Assembly: GCF_003730275.1 (NCBI RefSeq)
Contig: NZ_QTTA01000007.1
Coordinates: forward strand, 1-62,245
Direction: 5' to 3'
Length of the DNA stretch: 62,245 nucleotides
Origin: Brevundimonas halotolerans
GTDB taxonomy: Bacteria; Pseudomonadota; Alphaproteobacteria; Caulobacterales; Caulobacteraceae
The notes beneath the pieces were generated by a model. It did not search any database, was not told where the DNA came from, and saw nothing but the letters and a program-made list of their open reading frames with translations. Position numbers and translations under genes: made by a program. Within the stretch, counting starts at the first letter, position 1. The number at the start of each line of letters is the position of its first letter. Shown piece after piece: positions 34,966 to 43,415 of this stretch.

Positions 34966-35391
34966 ATGTGGATTGCTGTACCGCTGCTGGTCGTGCCGTG
35001 GCTGCTCTATAATGTTGTTGTTCTGACCGGGCTGCTGGGGGGCGACCCGTCGCTGGGCGCCGATCCGTCTTTGCGTCAGGCGGTCTTTTCCCTGCCCATG
35101 ACCTCGGGCGTGCGGTGGAACGTCGGCGTCGGTGACATGATCCTGTTCCTCGGCCTGATCTTCCTGTTCTTCGAGCTGCTGAAATCCACCTCCAGCCAGA
35201 AGGTGGCGATCGTCAATCACGCCCTGTCGATGATCCTGTTCGTGGTCTGCCTGGTGCAGTTCCTGTTGATCCCGACCTTTGCCACATCGACCTTCTTCCT
35301 GATCACGGTGATGGTCATGCTGGATGTGCTGGCCGGCTTCATCGTGACGATCATCGCGGCCCGCAAGGATCTCGACTTCAGCGGCGCCTGA
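34966..35391 (+). CDS. Four-helix membrane protein, unknown
   Basis: 141 aa with hydrophobic segments at about 3-24, 56-72, 84-102 and 105-127. I do not assign a family. It stands alone between GT2 and the small-ORF/phaR region, with a GGGGATAGGCC stretch before the ATG that contains a usable ribosome site. Its stop is adjacent to the stop of the convergent 27-aa frame. Confidence 0.7.
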   Translation: MWIAVPLLVVPWLLYNVVVLTGLLGGDPSLGADPSLRQAVFSLPMTSGVRWNVGVGDMILFLGLIFLFFELLKSTSSQKVAIVNHALSMILFVVCLVQFLLIPTFATSTFFLITVMVMLDVLAGFIVTIIAARKDLDFSGA

Positions 35392-35475
35392 TCAGCCGAA
35401 GACGCTGAACACCAGGGCCACGATCATCACATCGGTGGCGCGGGCGGTGAACGAGAACAGATTGGCCAGAGACAT
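35392..35475 (-). CDS. Possible 27-aa single-helix membrane peptide
   Basis: A short frame begins MSLANLFSFTARATD and continues into a hydrophobic helix VMIVALVFSVFG at its C-terminus. A GGAG ribosome site lies 8 nt before the ATG. It fits the size and shape of small regulatory membrane proteins. Its stop abuts the stop of the convergent membrane-protein gene. Coding status needs conservation evidence. Confidence 0.4.
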   Translation of the reverse strand: MSLANLFSFTARATDVMIVALVFSVFG

Positions 35476-35544
35476 GATCCGGGCTCCGATACGGGACAGG
35501 GGTCCCGCATCCAGCAAGGGTCATGCCGCAGGGTGGGCTGGTCG

Positions 35545-35934
35545 TCAGACCTCGGTCTTGCCGGTCTTGCCCGGTAGCGGGCGACGGTCCTTCGCCCCGG
35601 AATATTCATTGCCCAGATAGGCCGAACGCGCGGCATCCAGGACGGGTGGGCCGCCTCTCAGCCCTTTGCGGGCCCCGGTCTGGCCCAGCATCTGGGCCTC
35701 GAACGCGCCGGTCCCGAGCGGGGAGACGGGGGGCGGCGTGGCGGCAGGGCCTGCCGCCGGATCGGCAGTTTCGTCCGGGCTCCCGGCAGGGGTTTCCCGG
35801 GGCACCAGGGCGCGGCCCTCGGCCCGGCGATCGGCCTGGCGACGCTCGTCCTCGCGACGTCGACCCTCACGCCGATCCGGCACGACGCCCGTGACGGGCG
35901 GGGTCGGACCGACAGGCGGGATGCGCCCGGTCAT
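35545..35934 (-). CDS. Low-complexity hypothetical protein in phaR operon
   Basis: 129 aa, rich in Arg, Pro, Gly and Glu, with an RREDERRQADRRAEGR stretch and a more ordered C-terminus (RSAYLGNEYSGAKDRR). It appears largely disordered and I recognise no domain. The ATGA overlap with the phaR stop indicates coupled translation and supports it being a real gene. Confidence 0.6.
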   Translation of the reverse strand: MTGRIPPVGPTPPVTGVVPDRREGRRREDERRQADRRAEGRALVPRETPAGSPDETADPAAGPAATPPPVSPLGTGAFEAQMLGQTGARKGLRGGPPVLDAARSAYLGNEYSGAKDRRPLPGKTGKTEV

Positions 35935-36581
35935 GCCGGATCCGATCCGCCCTTCTTGCCGCCCCGGGCGCTGCCCTCGGCCAGCCGCTCGATCTGGGCA
36001 CGCATCTCGTCCATCTGGCGACGCATTTCGTCCAGCGCCGGGTCGTTGCCGGACGCGGCGGGTCGGGACGGGGCTTGGGCCGCCTCGGGGGTCTCTTCGG
36101 TCGCTCCCGCGCGCGCATAGGCGTTGAAGCCCGGAAACAGGGTCATGGCCTTCTGGAACATCACCATATTCTGGCGAACGGCATCCTCCATCAGCCCCGC
36201 GCCGGCGCCGGTGCCGAACGCGCGGTTCAGCTGGGTCCGGAACTGCTCCTGCTGCTTGGAGAAGGAATCCAGTGACATCTCCAGATAGCTGGGCAGCACG
36301 CCCTGCATCTGCCCGCCGTAAAAGCCGATCAGCCGCCGCAGGAATTGCACGGGCAGAAGGGCCTCCCCCCGGCTTTCTTCCTCGAAGATGATCTGCGTCA
36401 GGATGGTCCGCGTCAGATCGTCGTTGGTCTTGGCGTCATAGACGACAAAGTCGATCCCCTCGCGCACCATGGCGGCCAGATCGTCGAGCGTCACATAGGA
36501 AGATGTGGCGGTGTTATAGAGCCGCCGGTTCGCATACTTCTTGATGACGACCGTGTCGCCACCGGGCTTGGCATCCGTCAC
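35931..36581 (-). CDS. phaR: Polyhydroxyalkanoate synthesis repressor PhaR
   Basis: 216 aa. The N-terminal DNA-binding PHB-accumulation domain is seen as VVIKKYANRRLYNTATSSYV (about residues 10-29), followed by the PHA-granule-binding repeats ILTQIIFEEESRG and FLRRLIGFYGGQMQGVLPSYLE, then an Ala/Pro-rich linker and a coiled coil (EMRRQMDEMRAQIERL). PhaR represses phasin and PHA genes until granules titrate it. The start is GTG. It is coupled to the hypothetical protein downstream; no phaC/phaA/phaB is in the window. Confidence 0.94.
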   Translation of the reverse strand: MTDAKPGGDTVVIKKYANRRLYNTATSSYVTLDDLAAMVREGIDFVVYDAKTNDDLTRTILTQIIFEEESRGEALLPVQFLRRLIGFYGGQMQGVLPSYLEMSLDSFSKQQEQFRTQLNRAFGTGAGAGLMEDAVRQNMVMFQKAMTLFPGFNAYARAGATEETPEAAQAPSRPAASGNDPALDEMRRQMDEMRAQIERLAEGSARGGKKGGSDPA

Positions 36582-36657
36582 GCTGATGTCCTTGTGGTGA
36601 AACCGGGGTCACTATCGCGCGGCCCGACGCTTTACGCCAGCCTCGACCGCGCGGGGG

Positions 36658-37368
36658 TCAGGCCGCAGGCGCCAGCACCACCCCCACCAGGATGGCGGCC
36701 CAGTGCACACCGGCCCCGGCGACCACGAATCCGTGCCAGATGGCGCGGCGGAACTTCACCTTGGGGCTGATGAAGACGAACACGCCCGACGTATAGACCA
36801 GCCCGCCGATCACCAGCAGCGTCAGGGCGGCCGGGTGCACCGTGTCCAGCATGGGCTTGAGCGCCAGCACGGCCAGCCATCCGAAGATCACATAGACGGT
36901 GCTCCAGATGGCGTCGGAAAGGCGCGGCAGGACCAGTTTGGCGGCCACACCGGCCAGCGCCAGCGCCCAGATCAGCAGGGTAAAGCCGGTCGACCAGGCC
37001 CCCTCGAACCTCTGGGTGGTAAAGGGCGTATAGCTGCCGGCGATCATCAGAAAGATGGCCGCCTCGTCCAGCCGCCGCAGCAGGGGCCGGGCCGGGCCGG
37101 GCTGGGTCAGATTATAGACGGTCGAGGCCGCCAGCATGGCGATCAGGCACAGCGCATAGACGGCGGTCGCGATGATCAGGCCCGCGCCTGCTGCCGAGAA
37201 CGACGACATGACGGCCAGCACGATACCGCCGATCCCGGCCAGTCCCAGTCCGACCAGATGCACCCACAGATCGGCCAGACGTTCGCAGCGCGTTTCATAG
37301 TGCTCGGCCATGTCCAGCTCGTCAGGCTGCATCAGGCGGCGGATCAGGGCGGGCAGTGTCCGGGTCAT
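36658..37368 (-). CDS. Hemolysin III / TrhA-family membrane protein
   Basis: 236 aa with seven hydrophobic helices. The PAQR/hemolysin III signature is present: early YETRCERLADLWVHLVG, DEAAIFLMIAGSYTPF in the middle (about 128-143) and WHGFVVAGAGVHW near the C-terminus, supplying the conserved Asp and His residues of the family's metal site. Bacterial relatives are linked to membrane homeostasis rather than true haemolysis. It stands alone. Confidence 0.9.
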   Translation of the reverse strand: MTRTLPALIRRLMQPDELDMAEHYETRCERLADLWVHLVGLGLAGIGGIVLAVMSSFSAAGAGLIIATAVYALCLIAMLAASTVYNLTQPGPARPLLRRLDEAAIFLMIAGSYTPFTTQRFEGAWSTGFTLLIWALALAGVAAKLVLPRLSDAIWSTVYVIFGWLAVLALKPMLDTVHPAALTLLVIGGLVYTSGVFVFISPKVKFRRAIWHGFVVAGAGVHWAAILVGVVLAPAA

Positions 37369-37524
37369 GGGCCGTGCTTTCTTCAGGCCGTTGCAGAAGA
37401 CGCGTCGAGACAGTCACTGTGGCCGACACTAGGGCGATGAAATGACTCGACCCTGAATCCGCTCCGGTCCGGGCGACAAGAATTCCCCCTGCGGCAGTTG
37501 CGCCACACCGGGCCCTGCGCGGCC

Positions 37525-38835
37525 CTAAAGGATGTATCGGCTCAGATCGCTGTCTCCGGTCAGGTCGCCCAGACGCTCGCGGACCGCCTCCGCGTCAAAG
37601 CGGATCGTCTGGCCCGACAGGTCGGCGGCCTTGAAGCTGGTCTCTTCCAGCACCCGTTCGACCACGGTGATCAGCCGGCGGGCGCCGATGTTCTCGATGG
37701 CGCTGTTGGCCCCCACGGCGGCGTCGGCCATCGCCTCGACGGCGTCCTCGGTGAACTCGAGTGTCACATTCTCGGTCGCCAGAAGGGCCTGGTTCTGGCG
37801 GATCAGATTGGCCTCGGGCTCGGTCAGGATGCGTCGGAAGTCCTCCCGCGTCAGGGCCTTCAGCTCGACCCGGATCGGCAGGCGCCCCTGCAGTTCGGGC
37901 AGCAGGTCGCTGGGCTTGGACACGTGGAAGGCTCCAGAGGCCACGAACAGCACATGATCCGATTTCACCGGGCCGTAGCGCGTGGCGACCGTCGTGCCCT
38001 CGATCAGCGGCAACAGGTCGCGCTGCACGCCCTCGCGGCTGACGTCGGCGCCGCCTCGATCCTGCCTTGCGGCGACCTTGTCGATCTCGTCGATGAAGAC
38101 GATGCCTTCGGTTTCGGCCAGCTGAACCGCCTCGCGCGCCAGACTGTCATTGTCGAGCAGCTTGTCGGACTCCTCGGCGATCAGCGGCGCATGGGCGGCC
38201 TTGACCGACAGGCGGACGGTCTTGGTCCGCGGGCCGCCCATCTTGCCCAGCATCTCGGTCAGATTGATCATGCCGACATTGCCGCCGGGGGCCATGCCGG
38301 GCAGGTCCAGCCCCGGCATGGGCGAGGAAGTGTCGGCGAGGGCCAGATCGATCTCCTTGTCATCCAGCTCGCCCTTGCGCAGGCGGGTGCGGAAGGCGTC
38401 GCGCGTGGCCTTTTGCGCGCCCGCCCCGACCAGAGCGTCCAGAATCCGGTCCTCGGCCGCGCGTTCGGCCTGGGCCCGGACCTCGTCCCGGCGGCGGTCA
38501 CGGACGATGATCAGCGCGGCCTCGACCAGATCGCGCAGGATCTGGTCGACGTCCCGGCCCACATAGCCGACCTCGGTGAATTTGGTCGCCTCGACCTTCA
38601 GGAAGGGCGAGCCCGTCAACCGCGCCAGCCGGCGGGCGATCTCGGTCTTGCCGACGCCGGTCGGCCCGATCATCAGGATGTTCTTCGGCGTCACCTCGTC
38701 GCGCAGGTCATCGGGCACGCGCTTCCGCCGCCAGCGATTACGAAGGGCCAGGGCCACGGCGCGCTTGGCATCGGCCTGGCCGACAATGAAGCGGTCCAGC
38801 TCGGAGACGATTTCGCGGGGGGACAGGTCAGTCAT
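37525..38835 (-). CDS. hslU: HslU ATPase of the HslVU protease
   Basis: 436 aa AAA+ unfoldase. N-terminal [20 protein letters not shown], Walker [10 protein letters not shown] (about residue 57), the pore motif GYVGRD (about 88), the I-domain insertion (about 100-230), Walker [13 protein letters not shown] (about 245), and a C-terminal tail ending DLSRYIL that docks into HslV. In most proteobacteria hslV lies immediately upstream; here 551 bp containing a broken GxxExxY gene separate the two. Confidence 0.97.
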   Translation of the reverse strand: MTDLSPREIVSELDRFIVGQADAKRAVALALRNRWRRKRVPDDLRDEVTPKNILMIGPTGVGKTEIARRLARLTGSPFLKVEATKFTEVGYVGRDVDQILRDLVEAALIIVRDRRRDEVRAQAERAAEDRILDALVGAGAQKATRDAFRTRLRKGELDDKEIDLALADTSSPMPGLDLPGMAPGGNVGMINLTEMLGKMGGPRTKTVRLSVKAAHAPLIAEESDKLLDNDSLAREAVQLAETEGIVFIDEIDKVAARQDRGGADVSREGVQRDLLPLIEGTTVATRYGPVKSDHVLFVASGAFHVSKPSDLLPELQGRLPIRVELKALTREDFRRILTEPEANLIRQNQALLATENVTLEFTEDAVEAMADAAVGANSAIENIGARRLITVVERVLEETSFKAADLSGQTIRFDAEAVRERLGDLTGDSDLSRYIL

Positions 38836-38914
38836 GGCGCTCAGATGGGTGGGCGGAGGGACGTTTGCGAGAGGGGAAGGTTCATCACAAAGGACAGGAA
38901 GGAGCCACGAAGAT

Positions 38915-39347
38915 CACGAAGGTCAACGCACGACCCGCCGAAGTCCGTTCTTGATCAATGTCGTGTTGAAGTTGATCAGGTAGCCGAGCCGGCGACCCGA
39001 AAAGCGAAGATAGGTTGCAACCTGAGCCGTATGGATCGAAGCCAAGGCGTCGATCGCCTTGATCTCGATCACGACGAGATCGTCGACCAGAAGATCAAGC
39101 CGCAGGCCGACATCCACGCGAATGTCGCCGTAGGCGACGGGCACGCCAATCTGACGCTCAACGCGGAGTCCCCGACCCCGGAGCTCTTCGGCGAGGCAGG
39201 CCTAGTAGACCGATTCCAGCAAGCCCGGCCCCAATGCACGGTGCACTGTCAGTGCGGCGTCCACGACGACACTCCCGACGCGCTCGACTTCGGCAGGCAG
39301 TGGCTCGGGCCCTTCGTGTCCTTCGTGCATCCTCTGTGACCTTCGTG
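38915..39347. repeat. Cassette-like segment bounded by 11-bp inverted repeats
   Basis: CACGAAGGTCA at 38915-38925 and its exact reverse complement at 39337-39347 bound the broken GxxExxY gene. Extra copies of the CACGAAG core lie just beside each end (38906-38912 and, inverted, 39311-39327). The outer ends are inside the hslV-hslU gap. Confidence 0.6.
38923..39330 (-). pseudogene. GxxExxY protein gene broken by one amber codon
   Basis: The reading frame from ATG at 39330 runs MHEGHEGPEPL... to GLLESVY, meets TAG at 39204-39202, and continues in the same frame with ACLAEELRGRGLRVERQ... to LINFNTTLIKNGLRRVV. Both halves match the 120-135-aa GxxExxY family, and at the stop position relatives usually have Glu (GAG), so a single G-to-T change explains the break. 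No frameshift is seen. The downstream piece from a GTG at 39144 would lack the signature motif. The family's function is not established. Confidence 0.85.
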
Positions 39348-39386
39348 TAGAACCAGCCACCGCTCGGGCAAGCCCCTGCGGCCAAA

Positions 39387-39968
39387 CTACTCCAGTCGCT
39401 CCACGGTCAGATTGCCGTTGGTGTAGACGCAGACCTCAGCGGCGATGGCCATGGCCTTGCGGGCGATCGCCTCGGCATCAAGGTCGGTATTCTCGATCAG
39501 GGCCCGGGCCGCCGACAGGGCGAAATTTCCGCCGGACCCGACGGCCGCCACCCCGTGTTCCGGCTCCAGTACATCGCCGACGCCCGTTACGGTGAAGATC
39601 GAGGTCTTGTCCGCGACCAGCAGCATGGCTTCCAACCGTCGAAGGTAGCGGTCGGTACGCCAGTCCTTGGCCAGATCGACGCAGGCCCGCGCCAGCTGAT
39701 CCGGATACTGCTCCAGCTTGGCTTCCAGTCGCTCCAGCAGGGTGAAGGCGTCGGCGGTCGCTCCGGCAAAGCCTGCGACAACGCGCCCCCCGGCCAGGGT
39801 CCGCACCTTGCGGGCCGCGCCCTTGACGATGGTGGGGCCCATGGAGACCTGACCGTCACCGGCGATGACGGTCGTTCCGCCCTTGCGGACCGCGAGGATG
39901 GTGGTGCCGTGCCAGCCGGGCCCGGAAGACTGGGGAGGTGCGGGGAGAGCGTCAGAATAATTCATCAT
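39387..39968 (-). CDS. hslV: HslV peptidase of the HslVU protease
   Basis: 193 aa. After removal of a propeptide of about 20 residues, the Thr of [13 protein letters not shown] becomes the N-terminal nucleophile, as in proteasome beta subunits. [35 protein letters not shown] and the C-terminal IALEVC-like segment ([12 protein letters not shown]) are typical. The N-terminal tail before the catalytic Thr is longer than in E. coli HslV. It forms the degradative core with HslU, encoded downstream but not adjacent. Confidence 0.95.
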   Translation of the reverse strand: MMNYSDALPAPPQSSGPGWHGTTILAVRKGGTTVIAGDGQVSMGPTIVKGAARKVRTLAGGRVVAGFAGATADAFTLLERLEAKLEQYPDQLARACVDLAKDWRTDRYLRRLEAMLLVADKTSIFTVTGVGDVLEPEHGVAAVGSGGNFALSAARALIENTDLDAEAIARKAMAIAAEVCVYTNGNLTVERLE

Positions 39969-40015
39969 GCCGAAATGGGGCCACCTTTCACCCCTGGCAA
40001 GACAACGGCCTGAAA

Positions 40016-40063
40016 TGTAACACGGATATGAAGGTCACATTGTTGCCAATGTAACCCGTTACA
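40016..40063. promoter_or_regulatory. Cluster of TGTAAC-type half-sites before the BLUF gene
   Basis: TGTAAC (40016-40021), GTCACA (40035-40040, the reverse of TGTGAC), and the perfect palindrome TGTAAC-CC-GTTACA (40050-40063) lie in the 136-bp divergent gap between hslV and the BLUF gene, ending 41 bp before the BLUF start. The density of related half-sites suggests cooperative binding of a dimeric regulator, unidentified. Confidence 0.5.
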
Positions 40064-40104
40064 GTGGACAACGATTCCATACTGAGTGAACCAAAGGCAA
40101 ATTT

Positions 40105-40536
40105 ATGCTCCATCGCATCACATATGTGAGCGAGGCGACCGGCACGTTCGGAAAAACCGTCCTGTCGATCGCCCAGATTCTTGGCGTATCGGAAGCCAAC
40201 AACCGTCGCGACGACGTGACTGGCGCCATGGCGATTGAAGACGGCTTGGTCGTCCAGGTCATTGAGGGCTCGCGGCCCGATGTTGATCGCCTGCTGGGCC
40301 GCCTAAGGACCGACCCCCGCCACACCAATCTGTCGATCCTGGCCGACCGCCCGGTCCCTGAGCGCCTGTTCGACGTGCCCATGGCCCACTGCCATTTCGA
40401 AAACGGGTCGGCCAGACTCGACCTTTTGGCTCTGGCCGAAGGTCAGATTCCGGTGGGTCGCGCCGAGGATCTTCTGGCCCGGTGCGCCCGCGGTGACGAC
40501 GCGCCCGAAGCTGCGCGGACCGGCACGGGCAGATAG
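40105..40536 (+). CDS. Short BLUF-domain blue-light photoreceptor
   Basis: 143 aa. A BLUF domain binding FAD fills residues 2-95: Tyr7 in RITYVS, Asn32/Asn33 in SEANNRRDDVTGAM and Gln51 in GLVVQVIEG are the flavin-switch residues. The C-terminus (about 100-143) is a short helical tail with no output domain, so signalling must go through a partner protein, as in PixD-like proteins. It is divergent from hslV and has a striking half-site cluster in its upstream region. Confidence 0.93.
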   Translation: MLHRITYVSEATGTFGKTVLSIAQILGVSEANNRRDDVTGAMAIEDGLVVQVIEGSRPDVDRLLGRLRTDPRHTNLSILADRPVPERLFDVPMAHCHFENGSARLDLLALAEGQIPVGRAEDLLARCARGDDAPEAARTGTGR

Positions 40537-40585
40537 GCGAACAATCCGGCTCGCCTCGCCGCACTCTGCAGCCTAGAACAGGGCC

Positions 40586-41320
40586 GTGACCTTTTCCGAA
40601 GACGAGATCGAACGCTACGCCCGCCACCTGGTTCTGGCTGATGTCGGCGGGCCGGGCCAGCAGCGACTGAAGGCCGCGCGTGTGCTGATCGTCGGTATGG
40701 GGGGCGTCGGCGGTCCGGCCGCCCTCTATCTGGCGGCAGCCGGGGTCGGCACCCTGGGTCTTGTCGATGATGACACGGTCTCTCTCTCGAACCTGCAGCG
40801 CCAGATCCAGTTCGAGACGGCCGATATTGGCCGACCCAAGGTCGAGGTCGCGGCGCGGAGACTGACCGCCCTCAATCCCCATGTCGAGGTCCAGACCTTC
40901 GCCGAGCGGCTGTCGACCGCCACGGCGTCGGCGCGCGTCGCCCGATGGGATCTGGTGATCGACGGTACGGATGACTTCGACACCCGGATGGCGGTCAATG
41001 CCGCCTGCGTGGCCGCCGGCATCCCACTGGTCTCGGGGGCCCTCGGCACCTGGAGCGGTCAGGTCGGGGTGTTCGAGGGGCGCCCCTGCTATCGCTGTCT
41101 GGTGCCCGACGTGCCGCCCGATGCCGAAACCTGTGCCCGGGTTGGCGTGGTCGGCGCCCTGGCCGGTCTGGTCGGCAGTATGACGGCGCTGGAAACCCTC
41201 AAGCGGCTGACCGGCGCGGGCGAACCCCTGACCGGGCGCCTCTGGATTCACGACGCCCTGACCGGCCAGACCCGCACCGTGAGGATCGCGGCCGATCCGG
41301 CCTGTCCCGTCTGCAGCTGA
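40586..41320 (+). CDS. moeB: MoeB/ThiF-family adenylyltransferase
   Basis: 244 aa E1-like enzyme that adenylates the C-terminus of a ubiquitin-fold sulfur carrier (MoaD or ThiS). The ATP site is VLIVGMGGVGGPAALYLAAAGVG (in pieces, about residues 33-55), with LSNLQRQIQF near 68, the catalytic DGTDDFDTR near 128, and zinc-binding pairs CYRC (about 168) and CPVC at the C-terminus. There is no rhodanese domain. The start is GTG. No moaD or thiS is nearby, so MoeB versus ThiF is not settled. Confidence 0.88.
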   Translation: MTFSEDEIERYARHLVLADVGGPGQQRLKAARVLIVGMGGVGGPAALYLAAAGVGTLGLVDDDTVSLSNLQRQIQFETADIGRPKVEVAARRLTALNPHVEVQTFAERLSTATASARVARWDLVIDGTDDFDTRMAVNAACVAAGIPLVSGALGTWSGQVGVFEGRPCYRCLVPDVPPDAETCARVGVVGALAGLVGSMTALETLKRLTGAGEPLTGRLWIHDALTGQTRTVRIAADPACPVCS

Positions 41321-41323
41321 AGA

Positions 41324-43354
41324 TCAGGCAAACGCCTGTTTCAGCAGGACGATGTAGCGCTCCAGCAGTTCCTGCTCCTTTTCCGCAGGCCAGTCGGCGT
41401 GGCCGGCGTCCTCGACCTCGATCAGCTCCACCGCCTTGCCGGCCTGTCTCAGGGCCTCGTTCATGCGCCGGGATTCGATCACCGGCACGATCGGGTCATC
41501 GACGCCATGGACCAGCAGCACCGGACAGGTGATCTCGGTCGCCCGCCGACTGGGTGAGGCTGCCACCAGTTGCGGTCCCATCGTCTCGGGATCGCCGATC
41601 CGCTTGACCCAGAAATTATAGACCTGCCGGTCCGGGGTGTCGTCCTCGCGACGCTCCCACGCCAGCATTTCCGGCAGGTCGGCCACACCGCAGATGGCGA
41701 TCGCCGCCTTGTAAAGATCCGGTCTGCGCACCGCGCCCATCAGGGCGGCATAGCCGCCATAGCTGGTGCCCATGATAGCGACGCGGCTGGCGTCGAGCCC
41801 CTTGAGGGCGATGGCCTGATCGATGGCGTCCTCGACGTCCTCCTGCATCCGGTCGCCCCAGCGGGTCCACCCCTCGCGGGCAAAGGCCATGCCGTAGCCG
41901 CCCGAGCCCCGGAAATTGGGCCGCAGCACCCACCAGCCCTGCGCCGCCAGAACCTGCACCTGCCGGTCCCAGCTGCGCAGGTCGCGCACCTCGGGCCCGC
42001 CATGCGGCAAAACCACCAGCGGCCCCGGCTGCCCGCCCGGAGGCGCCGTCAGATAGGCCTCTATGCTGGCGCCGTCGCGCGTCGTGACCGACAGGGTGTC
42101 GGTCAGGCCCAGCCGGTCGAAATCCAGCAGTCTCACGGCGCCCAGATTGACGATGGCCCGGGCCTCCCGGTCATAGAAATACCAGGCGCCCGGCTCGCGC
42201 GGGCCGGTGACCCCAACCACCATCCGGTTATGGTCGCGGCTGAGATCGTTCAGATAGACATCGCAGTCATTGTCCAGAAAGGCGTTCAGGGCGCGGTGGT
42301 GCGCCCCCAGGGCCGCGTCGGCAAACTCATATTCCAGCCGCTCGCCATAGAAAGCCGCCCCCACATAGCGCCCGGCGGCATCAACGACGCCATGCATGAC
42401 GTCGCGCCCGGCGCGATGGGACAGGGCCGCCCCCATACCAAAGGTCTCTAGGTTCATTTCCCGAACCACCATCGTGTCCTCGCCCTCGGCGCGGGCGGTC
42501 ACCAGAATGGTGCCCGGCGTCTCCGTCTCGCCGACCCAGCTGAACTCGGGCAGGTCACCGATCCGGTTGCGGCGGATAGGCCTCCAGGCGCCGCTGCTGG
42601 TCGCGCGGCCGGAAATGGTCAACACCGTGCCGCGCGGGTTGATGTCGTAGCGAATGACCGGCACGCCCTGCTGGGTCTCCCAGCCGATGGTGCCGGAGCT
42701 GCCGCGCTCGATCCTTTCGGCCGAACCGGTCGCGACATTGACCTTGTGCAGGCCCAGAACCCCGTCTCGCTCCCATGCCGCCATCAACACATGGTCGTCA
42801 TCGCTGCGCAGAAGATCGACCACACTGCCCAGATCGCGCGAGGCCCGCAGGCGTTGCCGGTCATCCTGGAACATGACCGCCATCTCGCCCGTGACGGCGC
42901 TGACCGACATGAGGCGTTTCGAGGTGATCTCCCGGGCGGCGGTCCGTCGGTTGGATCCGGAGATGGACTGCGGGGCGATCCTTGTCGTCACGGCAAGCCT
43001 GACCAAAAGCCGCTCGTCATTGGCCCAGTCCAGGCTTTCGACCTTGGTCGGCCCCAGATCGATTCGCTTGCGCGCGCCTTCCGGATCACTCGCATCCAGA
43101 ACGTCGATCACGCCATGGGGCTCGTCCTCGGTGCCCAGCTGGTCCAGTACCGCGATCAGGGTGCCGCCGGGGGACAGGGTCGCCGCGCGTGTGCGGGCCG
43201 TCGTGAAAAAGGCCTCGATCGGATAGGGGGAGGTCCGTGCGCGGGCGACGTCAGGCCGCAGTCCCATGGCCGCCGCGCCACCGAACCCCGCAGCCATCGT
43301 CAGCAGCGCCCGCCGCGACACGACCGCAAGGGTCGTCACGTCTCTGGATTTCAT
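41324..43354 (-). CDS. Exported S9-family (prolyl oligopeptidase-like) peptidase
   Basis: 676 aa. The N-terminus carries a Tat-like signal (SRRALLTMAAG), so export after folding is likely; the start at 43354 is chosen because a GGGGGA site precedes it. A beta-propeller region (about 50-400) leads to an alpha/beta-hydrolase domain: Ser in MGTSYGGYAALMG (about 525), Asp in HGVDDPIVP (about 615) and His in DAGHADWP (about 650). Such enzymes act as acyl-aminoacyl or dipeptidyl peptidases; specificity is unknown. Confidence 0.9.
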   Translation of the reverse strand: MKSRDVTTLAVVSRRALLTMAAGFGGAAAMGLRPDVARARTSPYPIEAFFTTARTRAATLSPGGTLIAVLDQLGTEDEPHGVIDVLDASDPEGARKRIDLGPTKVESLDWANDERLLVRLAVTTRIAPQSISGSNRRTAAREITSKRLMSVSAVTGEMAVMFQDDRQRLRASRDLGSVVDLLRSDDDHVLMAAWERDGVLGLHKVNVATGSAERIERGSSGTIGWETQQGVPVIRYDINPRGTVLTISGRATSSGAWRPIRRNRIGDLPEFSWVGETETPGTILVTARAEGEDTMVVREMNLETFGMGAALSHRAGRDVMHGVVDAAGRYVGAAFYGERLEYEFADAALGAHHRALNAFLDNDCDVYLNDLSRDHNRMVVGVTGPREPGAWYFYDREARAIVNLGAVRLLDFDRLGLTDTLSVTTRDGASIEAYLTAPPGGQPGPLVVLPHGGPEVRDLRSWDRQVQVLAAQGWWVLRPNFRGSGGYGMAFAREGWTRWGDRMQEDVEDAIDQAIALKGLDASRVAIMGTSYGGYAALMGAVRRPDLYKAAIAICGVADLPEMLAWERREDDTPDRQVYNFWVKRIGDPETMGPQLVAASPSRRATEITCPVLLVHGVDDPIVPVIESRRMNEALRQAGKAVELIEVEDAGHADWPAEKEQELLERYIVLLKQAFA

Positions 43355-43415
43355 CGATTTTCCCCCGCAACACAACTCGGGGAAATCGACCATGCGGGCC
43401 ACAACCCGTCAAGCG

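Noticed and set aside
37498..39339. 613-codon frame antisense to hslU and the GxxExxY gene
   Set aside because: hslU is unambiguous on the minus strand; the antisense translation has no domain.
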